From Clavelina lepadiformis (Eukaryota > Chordata > Ascidiacea > Aplousobranchia > Clavelinidae): 64,000 nt of DNA. This document shows positions 47,631 through 60,100 of the stretch, one piece after another. The notes beneath the pieces were generated by a model. It was given only the letters and a program-made list of their open reading frames with translations, made no database searches and was not told the DNA's origin. How positions within the stretch are numbered: the first letter of the stretch is position 1; every line of letters starts with the position of its first letter. The position numbers and the translations under genes were made by a program. The stretch is taken from the NCBI RefSeq assembly GCF_947623445.1, contig NC_135242.1, forward strand, positions 15,500,001 to 15,564,000, read 5' to 3'.

Positions 47631-50600
47631 CATGTTTGCAGCACGTTACATTACAAACATATAAAGTTTCATCGTGATACATTTAATATAAAGAGTTTAA
47701 AGCTCGGTCAACCAATTGTTGGTGAGTTAAATATGAGTATTTCCAAAGTCGCCTTAGAAGCACGCTATTTTCTGTACATAAGTGCTTGTATTAACTAAAC
47801 AAATTTGACTTTTATAAATCGGTCTGTTGCAACAAGTTTATATGACATTACATTACCAACATACAAAGTTTCATCGTGATACATTTTAAAGAAAAAGTTT
47901 AAAGCTCGGTCAACCTATTGTTGGTGAGTTAAATATGAGTATTTCCAACGGCGCCTTAGAAGCGCGCTACGTTCTGTACATAAGTGCTTTTATTAACTAA
48001 ACAAATTTGAATTTTATAAATCGGTCTGTTGCAACAAGTTTATATGACATTAAATTACCAACATACAAAGTTTCATGGTGATACATTTTATATAAAAAGT
48101 TTAAAGCTTGGTCAACCTATTGTTGGTGAGCTAAATATGAATGTTTCCAACGGCGCCTTAGAAGCACGCTACATTCTGTACATAAGTGCTTGTATTAACT
48201 AAACGAATGTGAATTTTATAAATCGGTCTGTTGCAACAAGTTTATATGACATTAAATTACCAACATACAAAGTTTCATCGTGATACATTTAATATAAAAA
48301 GGTTAAAGCTCGGTCAACCTATTGTTGGTGAGTTAAATATGAGTATTTCCAACGGCGCCTTAGAAGCACGCTACGTTCTGTACATAAGTGCTTGTATTAA
48401 CTAAACGAATTTGAATTTTATAAATCAGTTTGTTGCAACAAGTTGATATGACATTAAATTACCAACATACAAAGTTTCATCGTGATACATTTAATATAAA
48501 AAGGTTAAAGCTCGGTCAACCTATTGTTGGTGAGTTAAACATATGATTCTTTGCAATGGCGCCTCAGAAGTGCGCTACTTACTGTAAATAAGTGCTTGTA
48601 TTAACTAAACGAATTTGAATTTTATAAATCGGTCTGTTGCAACAAGTTTTTATGACATTAAATTACCAACATACAAAGTTTCATCGTGATACATTTAATA
48701 TAAAAAGGTTAAAGCTCGGTCAACCTATTGTTGGTGAGCTAAATATGAGTGTTTCCAACGGCGCCTTAGAAGGACGCTACGTTCTGTACATAAGTGCTTG
48801 TATTAACTAAACGAATTTAAATTTTATAAATCGGTCTGTTGCAACAAGTTTGTACGGCAATACATTACCAACATATAAAATTTCATCGAAATACATTTAA
48901 TATAAAGAGTTTAAAAGTCGGTCATCCTAAAGTTGATGATGTAAATATGTCTATTTCTAATCGGCGCCTCAGAAGCACGCTACGATCTGTACATAAGTGC
49001 TTGTAATTACTAAACTAATTTAAGTTTTATAAATCGGTCTGTTGCAACAAGTTTATATGACATTAAATTACCAACATACAAAGTTTCATCGTGATACATT
49101 TAATATAAAAAGTTTAAAGCTCGGTCAACCTATTGTTGGTGAGTTAAACATATGATTCTTTGCAATGGCGCCTTAGAAGCGCGCTACGTTCTGTACATAA
49201 GTGCTTGTATTAACTAAACGAATTTGAATTTTATAAATCGGTCTGTTGCAACAAGTTTTTATGACATTAAATTACCAACATACAAAGTTTCATGGTGATA
49301 CATTTAATATAAAAAGGTTAAAGCTCGGTCAACCTATTGTTGGTGAGCTAAATATGAGTGTTTCCAACGGCGCCTTAGAAGCACGCTACGTTCTGTACAT
49401 AAGTGCTTGTATTAACTAAACGAATTTAAATTTTATAAATCGGTCTGTTGCAACAAGTTTGTACGGCAATACATTACCAAAATATAAAATTTCATCGAAA
49501 TACATTTAATATAAAGAGTTTGAAAGTCGGTCATCCTAAAGTTGATGATGTAAATATGTCTATTTCTAATCGGCGCCTCAGAAGCACGCTACGTTCTGTA
49601 CGTAATTGCTTGTAATTACTAAACTAATTTGACTTTTATAAATCGGTCTGTTGCAACAAGTTTATATGACATTAAATTACCAACATACAAAGTTTCATCG
49701 TGATACATTTTAAAGAAAAAGTTTAAAGCTCGGTCAACCTACTGTTGGTGAGTTAAATATGAGTATTTCCAACGGCGCCTTAGAAGCGCGCTACGTTCTG
49801 TACATAAGTGCTTGTATTAACTAAACAAATTTGAATTTTATAAATCGGTCTGTTGCAACAAGTTTATATGACATTAAATTACCAACATACAAAGTTTCAT
49901 TGTGATACATTTAATATAAAAAGTTTAAAGCTCGGTCAACCTATTGTTGGTGAGTTAAACATATGATTCTTTGCAATGGCGCCTCAGAAGTGCGCTACTT
50001 ACTGTACATAAGTGCTTGTATTAACTAAACGAATTTGAATTTTATAAATCAGTTTGTTGCAACAAGTTTATATGACATTAAATTACCAACATACAAAGTT
50101 TCATCGTGATACATTTAATATAAAATGTTTAAAGCTCGGTCAACCTATTGTTGGTGAGCTAAATATGAGTGTTTCCAACGGCGCCTTAGAAGCACGCTAC
50201 ATTCTGTACATAAGTGCTTGTATTAACTAAACGAATGTGAATTTTATAAATCGGTCTGTTGCAACAAGTTTATATGACATTAAATTACCAACATACAAAG
50301 TTTCATCGTGATACATTTAATATAAAAAGTTTAAAGCTCGGTCAACCTATTGTTGGTGAGTTAAACATATGATTCTTTGCAATGGCGCCTCAGAAGTGCG
50401 CTACTTACTGTACATAAGTGCTTGTATTAACTAAACAAATTTAAATTTTATAAATCGGTCTGTTGCAACAAGTTTATATGACATTAAATTACCAACATAC
50501 AAAGTTTCATGGTGATACATTTAATATAAAATGTTTAAAGCTCGGTCAACCTATTGTTGGTGAGTTAAACATATGATTCTTTGCAATGGCGCCTTAGAAG

Positions 50601-52995
50601 CGCGCTACGTTCTGTACATAAGTGCTTGTATTAACTAAACGAATTTGAATTTTATAAATCGGTCTGTTGCAACAAGTTTTTATGACATTAAATTACCAAC
50701 ATACAAAGTTTCATCGTGATACATTTAATATAAAAAGGTTAAAGCTCGGTCAACCTATTGTTGGTGAGCTAAATATGAGTGTTTCCAACGGCGCCTTAGA
50801 AGCACGCTACGTTCTGTACATAAGTGCTTGTATTAACTAAACGAATTTAAATTTTATAAATCGGTCTGTTGCAACAAGTTTGTACGGCAATACATTACCA
50901 AAATATAAAATTTCATCGAAATACATTTAATATAAAGAGTTTGAAAGTCGGTCATCCTAAAGTTGATGATGTAAATATGTCTATTTCTAATCGGCGCCTC
51001 AGAAGCACGCTACGTTCTGTACGTAAGTGCTTGTAATTACTAAACTAATTTGACTTTTATAAATCGGTCTGTTGCAACAAGTTTATATGACATTAAATTA
51101 CCAACATACAAAGTTTCATCGTGATACATTTAATATAAAATGTTTAAAGCTCGGTCAACCTATTGTTGGTGAGTTAAACATATGATTCTTTGCAATGGCG
51201 CCTCAGAAGCACGCTACGTTCTGTACATAAGTGCTTGTATTAACTAAACGAATTTAAATTTTATAAATCAGTTTGTTGCAACAAGTTGATATGACATTAA
51301 ATTACCAACATACAAAGTTTCATCGTGATACATTTAATATAAAATGTTTAAAGCTCGGTCAACCTATTGTTGGTGAGTTAAACATATGATTCTTTGCAAT
51401 GGCGCCTCAGAAGCACGCTACGTTCTGTACATAAGTGCTTGTATTAACTAAACGAATTTAAATTTTATAAATCAGTTTGTTGCAACAAGTTGATATGACA
51501 TTAAATTACCAACATACAAAGTTTCATCGTGATACATTTAATATAAAATGTTTAAAGCTCGGTCAACCTATTGTTGGTGAATTAAACATATGATTCTTTA
51601 CAATGGCGCCTCAGAAGTGCGTTACTTACTGTACATAAGTGCTTGTATTAACTAAACGAATTTGAATTTTATAAATCGGTCTGTTGCAACAAGTTTATAT
51701 AACATTAAATTACCAACATACAAAGTTTCATCGTGATACATTTTATATAAAAAGTTTAAAGCTCGGTCAACCTATTGTTGGTGAGCTAAATATGAGTGTT
51801 TCCAACGGCGCCTTAGAAGCACGCTACATTCTGTACATAAGTGCTTGTATTAACTAAACGACTGTGAATTTTATAAATCGGTTTGTTGCAACAAGTTTAT
51901 ATGACATTAAATTACCAACATACAAAGTTTCATGGTGATACATTTAATATAAAGAGTTTAAAGCTCGGTCAACCTATTGTTGGTGAATTAAACATATGAT
52001 TCTTTACAATGGCGCCTCAGAAGTGCGCTACTTACTGTACATAAGTGCTTGTATTAACTAAACGAATTTAAATTTTATAAATCAGTTTGTTGCAACAAGT
52101 TTATATGACATTAAATTACCAACATACAAAGTTTCATTGTGATACATTTAAAAGAAAATGTTTAAAGCTCGGTCAACCTATTGTTGGTGAGTTAAACATA
52201 TGATTCTTTGCAATGGCGCCTCAGAAGTGCGCTACTTATTGTACATAAGTGCTTGTATTAACTAAACGAATTTGAATTTTATAAATCGGTCTGTTGCAAC
52301 AAGTTTATATGACTTTAAATTACCAACATACAAAGTTTCATCGTGATACATTTAATATAAAAAGGTTAAAGCTCGGTCAACCTATTGTTGGTGAGCTAAA
52401 TATGAGTATTTCCAACGGCGCCTTAGAAGCACGCTACGTTCTGTACATAAGTGCTTGTATTAACTAAACGAATTTGAATTTTATAAATCGGTCTGTTGCA
52501 ACAAGTTTATATGACTTTAAATTACCAACATACAAAGTTTCATCGTGATACATTTAATATAAAAAGTTTAAAGCTCGGTCAACCTATTGTTGGTGAGCTA
52601 AATATGAGTATTTCCAACGGCGCCTTAGAAGCACGCTACGTTCTGTACATAAGTGCTTGTATTAACTAAACGAATTTGAATTTTATAAATCGGTCTGTTG
52701 CAACAAGTTTGTACGGCAATACATTACCAACATATAAAATTTCATCGAAATACATTTAATTAAAGAGTTTAAAAGTCGGTCATCCTAAAGTTGATGATGT
52801 AAATATGTCTATTTCTAATCGGCGCCTCAGAAGCACGCTACGTTCTGTACGTAATTGCTTGTATTAAGTAAACTAATTTGAGAATAGGTAAATTAATTTT
52901 TGCAGCAAATTTATATTACATAAGCCTACTTTATGAATATGGTAGATTTCATGTGCATACGTGTAATGGAAAATGTTTAAATCCGGTTATTTTAG
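47630..52995. repeat. 202-bp satellite array, 26 monomers
   Basis: A direct tandem array with a 202-base period, measured on the word AGCTCGGTCAACC at 47701, 47903, 48105, 48307 and 48509. Three monomer types can be told apart at the GGCGCC block. Type A has TTTCCAACGGCGCCTTAG (12 copies), type B has ATTCTTTGCAATGGCGCC (10), and type C has TTTCTAATCGGCGCCTCAG with TACGGCAATAC and GTCGGTCATCCTAAAG (4). Type C always follows type A, and three times the order is B-A-C. The first and last monomers are more diverged, and a decayed copy trails to about 52995. It is non-coding. Confidence 0.96.
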
Positions 52996-54197
52996 TTCAA
53001 AATCTATTAATAGAAATATTTTATTTTATTTGACAATTTGTGAAAGCGAAACAATTTTTTGCAATGTTTTTACTTTCTTTGTTCATAATTGCATAGCTGC
53101 CTTGGTTAGTTTGCTGTAATGATTATGTCATTGCCTTTTAAGCGTTAAATTCCCCTGTTACTGTTCTTTTTTTCATCGGAGTTTCACAGATTAAGTTTTC
53201 TCTATTATTATTAATAGATTAACAGGCGACATAAATGTTTTCTATATTGTGTTGAGCGATTGAAGGACTAGTGAAAATGCTATGACTGGGTTTATATTTC
53301 GAAATTTATAATCAAATACGTTAGTGCTTCCTGTTTTTAACCCCCTTACCTTAATTTAAGTATTAACAAGGAAGTCTAGGCTAGAGGGCGTTTTTTGACG
53401 CGCGTTTTCTTGTAGGTAGGAAGTAGTTTTGGTTGTTTTGTATTACAAAACGTTTTGTTTTCATTAGGCAAATTGAGCAGAAATCTTTGAAAAGCGCAAA
53501 CATGTACATAATGGATTTGTTTACGCTCTATTTAAGGCATTGTTTAAAAATATATTTATCATGATTTTTAGTTGAAGATCAATAGGCTAGTCGTAATGAG
53601 AACGATGGTTTGATGTTGCTTTTAACTCTCTGAGGTCATAGGCAGCTTTTGTTTCGTCATTGGAATTGGACATTTGGATGAATTGGTCATTCGACCTCTC
53701 TGCTGGAAGCCATTCCGCTCGACTAAAAAGCTCACAATATGTCAAAGTTCATTAGTTTATAAGCAATTTTTGACACTGATGGATTTATATTTAGGTCAGT
53801 TACATATAATCTTACTTGAAGTAAAAGCATCCTATAGAAATGACCATTAGTTAATTATGTAAGACAGTAAGGTAGTTTAAAAGTCTATTTAGGATACTTA
53901 GTTACTAGAAAATGTCATGTTGTAACTTGTAAGAGCAGTTCAATGAAATTATACAGTAATGTTAACTACTATATCCTTCAACAATTTTTTGTGGCATTCA
54001 AGTGGATATATTTATTGATTATATATATACTTCATATATGTATTAAACTATTTATTTTGCATTTATATACCTTTATTGCTGTTGTATATATTATTTATTT
54101 TATTAATAAGTTGCATGTATAACTGGTATAATAATATATTATGAATACATAAAGGAAAAATTTTAAGTCTACATCTTTTCTTTTTGATATTTTGACA
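52996..54197. other. Spacer between the satellite and the recombinase-like gene
   Basis: No gene or element was recognised. The promoter of the following gene should lie towards the right end. Confidence 0.4.
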
Positions 54198-57100
54198 ATG
54201 GAAGAAAAACAATGTTCGTCAAAAAATTTCAGGTTTTGCAGCTTAACTTTTATAGCTAACTTTTCTGCATGTAGGTTAATGGCTGTTTTGTTAAACTTTG
54301 GTATAATATGTTTGTTGTATGTTTTTCACATGAATCAATGAAGTTAAAACGATTAAAGTGAAATAATCCATTCTTAGAATGTAAAAAATAAGCATGTCAA
54401 TTTTCAGAAAACAGGTTCTTAGGCCATAAAATGTTGGGTAAATGTTGTCATTTCTTTACCACATAATACTGTAGATACCCCAATTTATTTTACAGCTTAA
54501 TATACAGTGTCAAGAATAGACTAAAATTAAGTAATATATTATGAATCATAGGCACGCTTTGATTTTCAATGATAGCATGCTCGTCAAGAGCCTATATTGT
54601 ACATATTTTGTGGTTAATTTTGCACGATTTTTAAGAATGATTTGACTTATGGAAAGGAACTTTTTTAATTATGGAAGTTGTTTGAGATTAAGGGACTACC
54701 AGTTATGTTACACAACATGCCAATATTTTATTTATTGTCAGTAGATCTAATATTTATAATGATACCTTATACTTATGTATGTTTAACTAACTCTATTTTA
54801 GTCAGACAACATCAAGACATCATTATCAAGATCTTTCGAGTGACACAGATTCAGATATACCTTCTACAAGTAAATTGTAAGTTAACAAAAACGAGTTTCA
54901 AGCTTAATTTATAAGAAATGATAGTAGTTTGGCCAAGTAAATTTGAGTTATAGCCTACTTAGGAATTTGACAAGATGGAAAACACGTATTTGTTTATTAA
55001 ATGTTTGCAACAGATTAAACAGAATGCAATGTTTGCCAACATTCCTTAGCAAGTGTCTAGCTCGATTTGGCATTGATGTAAAAGGTATAAAATTGAAAAA
55101 TTTGCTGGAAAGTGCAAAAGTTGGTGCAAAGTGCAAAATCAATGCCAAATCGAGTTGGACACTTGCTTAGGATTAGTGGCCAAATTCAGTTTATTTTGTG
55201 CATCGGTTCAATTAATTTCAAAAATTATACCTCATGTATTATTTCATGTTTAGTCAGAGAAAGTCAAGACGTCATCGTCGGCATTTCAGTGACTCTGATT
55301 CAGATTTGTCTTCTGTATCGTGAGTTATTTTAATTAGTTAACAGCAATCATGTCTACTAGTTTTCCAAGTTTTTATTGCAGATGTTACCATAATCGTCCA
55401 CTTCAGACACTGTGCTTGTTTGGGGGTAGAAAGGAAAATTATAAGTTATATCATAACTATTTCATTTTCGTAGTATAGTACAGAAAGCCTAAGTATGATA
55501 AATGCTTGTATAGATTTTTAAAAATCTTTTATAGCTTGAGGGGAATTACCTTTTATGCTTTTAAAAATTGCGTTTTAGGTAAAATTGGGTCAAAGCATAT
55601 CATCCTCGTTTTTTAAGTCTAAAAATCATACTATAAAGATTCTCTGAAAATTTATGTGGCGGTGGCCTTGCCTCCGAAAAACAAAATGTCCATGATTGAA
55701 CTGAGAAAGCTTTAAATGTGTAGTTGTCATATTTTGCTCTAGTATGTACCACTGAAATTTGGAGTTAAGAGTTTGAGTTATAATGAGCTGTTTGAATATC
55801 ATTGGTAGTTGATTTTCCTAGACTGATTAAGTTGTTTAGAGTTTAAAAATTTCAATTTAAGCAAGGTTGAGTTTACACGTTTCACACGTTTCTCTATTTT
55901 CTTTAATTGTTTTTCTTGTATTATTTGGTGTATGTTTAGTTGGGAAAGATCAAGACAACATCTACGAGATATTTCCAGTGATTCAGATTCATACAAATCT
56001 CGTGAACAGTGAGTTTAGAATAATAATTTGTTCTACAATTGATTTGCATAAAGTTAACTAACATATATACCTGTGGTATTTGTGTTGTTGTCAATTAACA
56101 ATCTTTTTGTTTTGATATTGCCACATGGTTTGTTATATTGACATACCAGTTTTTGAATTAAATTGAAATAAGAAATGTTTATTAACTTTGAACATACCAA
56201 CTACGCATAAACAAAAATGTTGTAAAATATTCAGTTTTATAGCTACTTTACTGCCATCGGTTATTTTAATGTTAAAACTAAAACTAATAGATATTTATCC
56301 TTCCCTATATCATTTTTAGTAGGAAAAAATCAAAATGTCATCATCGACATTTACGTGACATCGATTCAGATTTGTCTTCTTCGTCGTGAGTTACCTATAT
56401 TTCTATTTTTCTACCATATATCGTATATTCTATAGTTGTCATTGCTACCAGAATATAATTAACTATCGATTTTAGATACACTAGTCAATCTGAGATGAAG
56501 CAACATCAGGGTTTTTTTGGTGAATCTCCTGGCAGCAGAAGAAGGTATTTTATTCAGATAGTACCCTTAGGTGAAATTTTTACACCATATACCTTGTTAT
56601 AGAGCGCTATAGAAAGCAAGTTACTCATTGTAAATGCAACAAAGATCACGCTAAAATCGGCGTCAGTTTTAAATTTACTTCCAATTGAAATTTTAACTAA
56701 CATGAAGCAACTTCACCAGTCCTGGTTATTATTAGACTAAATCAACAAAATTTACATAACTCAAAATGATTTCTTCGCTTCCGATTTTTAAACTTTCACT
56801 GTATTTAGTAGGGAAAAATCAAGACATCATCGTCAAGTTGTTTCTAGTGATGCAGATTCAGACAAATCCCGTAAACAGTGAGTTTACAAAATTTGTTTTA
56901 CAATTTACAAAAAATTAGCTTTGGAACATGCTTATTGAATTTGTGCTAATTTAGAGCGTTTGTACTGTGATATTGTTTAACAAGTTGTAATGCACATACA
57001 ATCATGCAAATAATAGCAAATACCACCAAAGCCACCAAAGAGCTTATTGTATTGTAGCTTATTTAACAAAGCGGGTATCGGGCCACGATTATCAGTTTAC

Positions 57101-60100
57101 ATGCTTAACTTGCACTTTCTGAATATAGTTTATTGATTTCTGGTTTAGAATGTTTCCTGCATAAGCTAATATTGTTATGGCATTGTTTTGCACATAGACA
57201 GAGAAAATCAAGATATCTTCATCAGGGATATTCAAGTGATTTAACATCAGACTCATCTCCTAAACTGTGAGTTAGTTAAAAGCTAATAAATTCATCTGCT
57301 ATGATAACTGTTTAATGATACTTTTACTGTATTGAAAACATTTTTTTAGAATTGTAAAAGAATGCAAAGTTTGTTATAGCAAGTCTTTCCAAATTATTTT
57401 ACATTAATGAGGGCTGGGGATTACTTATACCAAAATCCTTTGACTCCTACTCTTCCATATGTAACATATGTTTTTTACAACTTTTGACCAGCATGCAAAA
57501 CAAATTTGATTTGCAATTAATCACTTACACTGCATTGTCTTAACAAGTCTTTGATGAATGTTTGTTTTAATGCACAAGCTGACATTTAAGCATGCCTACT
57601 AAGTGTGATTCTATCCTTAATTGTTCTTTTAACTTTAACTTGTGTGATGCCATTATTGTCCTCTGGGGACAGCAGGAAAGTAAAGTGTAGAAAATAATAA
57701 GTTGTAACAGTAGCTTCATTCACATGGCATGTTTGAAAACAATACTTTGTGCTCACAACACATATGCAATATATTAATTATAATTTAACAATAGCTGCGT
57801 AAACCTTTTCTGGATTTTTACAAAGCAATAGAGGAATGTCTGTTTGAGTCCTGGTTTAATTGGTCTTTTTTTGTGCCAGCCATATTGCAATCATGATTAG
57901 GATACTAGAGTGGTTGTGTAAGTGAAAGAATTTGCTATATAGCGCTTCAGTGAAACAAGCTTCATTTTTACTCATCAGTTAAATATTCAAACATTGTCAG
58001 TTTTTCTGGCTGCTTAACGATGTGTATGCTCAGACATTCATACAATAATGAAATATTACAAACTGTAGGACTATCGCAGTATGAACAGGATTCACTGCCT
58101 GATTAAGACCCATGTTCATTGCCCAGAAATTGAACTACAACAGTTACAAAAACATTTTTTTAAATATTTGTTAGATTGAGTTTTCAAGAACCTGTGATAA
58201 ATAAATACTAATTTTAACTCTTAAATAAGTATAAAATACACATTGTATATATTTTAGTTTCAGAAAATCAAGGCGTCAGCGTCAACATTTTTCAAGTTAC
58301 TCTTCTGGAAATCGAAAACGGTGTGTGTAATTATCGCATGCTTTAAAATCTGTAATGTTGTTACGTTAGCAAGTTTTGAAGCATTACTATATTAACTGAT
58401 ATTGAAGAAAAATAGCTACAAATTGCGTTTTCGATATGTTTTTGGAGTACAACAGGTTTTTATAAAATTTTAAAATAAAACAATTTTTCCAGATGTTTGG
58501 AGAAATGTAATAGATGTGAATACAGTATTTACTTGATGTTTATTGTTGACATGGTATGATAATCTTTATTCTTAGACTGAAAAAAGTCTTTGCACAACTT
58601 ATACCTGGCAATGATTTCTTATTGCATTAGCCCCATTTTTTCATGTCTACATCAACAGACAGGGTTACATTTGTGGCCATGACCCCCTCTCATTAGAGAT
58701 ACGTTGATAAGCAAATTGGAAAATTTCCAATTGTTTGACCATGCACGACCTGTTGTTACTGATTGATTAGTTATTTACTTGTTCTTTCGTATGAGGTTGG
58801 CTCAAGCATATTCAGAGCCTATCAATTGTAGCCAATTCTTCCCATCTTCGTCAGGGGTCTTCAGGTCCCCTTGGCCTATGGGTGGGTGTAGGACACGACA
58901 AAAAGATGATATGTTCTGCTGTTTGTGATTCTACACCGCTAATGCATGATAGTATATAGTGCACTGCTTTACCTTGCGTGCATGGTGCATGTCTGCATTA
59001 CTAAAACGGCCATTGGCTAGGAGCTGTCCGGTTATGGAATTTGCTGTAATCGGGCAACGTTTTGACTGGGATTTTCGTCCAGTGAGATGGTTAAAGATCT
59101 TCCACGCTTTTCTGCTGGAATGCGTGAAATCAATGTCCTTTACAGTATCCTCCCAGCGCTTCCTACGTTTTTTGTCGAGGCATTTTGGCAGGTCTGTGGC
59201 CTTGGAGGCAGCATTACTAGGTTTCTTGGCACTCACGAATGCGTCATAGTGGTTATTACATTCAACATCCCATGTGGGGATGTAGTGTTGATGACGGCCA
59301 CTTGGTATGATCTTCTTTGCAGCGTCAGTGAGTAACTGGGAGAATGCAGAGTAGGCTGCATTCAAAATGGTCGAGTTGGGGTCAGGTAGCTTTTCAGATC
59401 CAAACTCGACCAATCGAGTGTATTGTTGCCATCTGGCTTTCTGGAGGTTCTATCTTTAGACTGGTTTTGTTTTCAAAGGTTCTATTGGTTTTATTAGTGG
59501 TGGTCTGTGTTGAGATCTTGGGAATTTATCCAAAATAAAACGTCTCGGGCCAGGTCCAGTGTTGAGATTTGCGAAAGCCAGGTCAGGGTTGGAGGTGGTG
59601 TTCCATCTGTCTGAGCAGAAACTGCCGGGCTGTTTATGGTCAAACAAAAGGTGGACATCGGAGGCCGAAGCCCATTCTTCAAGTGCTGTGCCATTGTGGT
59701 TTGTAGCGCTGTAGCCCAAGATAGTACTGTGGCAGTAGAAATCGCCAGCATAGACGACGGGGATGGAATTTTTAAGTAGCCTGGCAGGGGACGGTTTGTA
59801 GACATCAATGACATTAACGCCTTCCACCTCTACAGCCATCCATTCTGTTTCGGAGTTAGCCGAGGTGTATCCGGCAATCTTGAGGCGGGATGTATCAATT
59901 ACATGGATTTCTTGTTGGAGGATGGCGGTGACTTTGTGGGTACTCACAAGGTGTTCCAAGATGTTGATTTTGGCTTTTGTGAGACCTTCTACATTCAGCT
60001 GTAACAGCGTGACACCTTCCCGTTCGGCAGTTTGAGCTGCCTGCCCTAAGAAGGGAACATGTTTCGGGTCAGTATTAGGTTGCTGGAGCTGAGTTCGCAT

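Noticed and set aside
47630..52995. CRISPR-like regular repeat pattern
   Set aside because: The whole 202-base unit is repeated without unique spacers, in an animal-type genome; it is a satellite.
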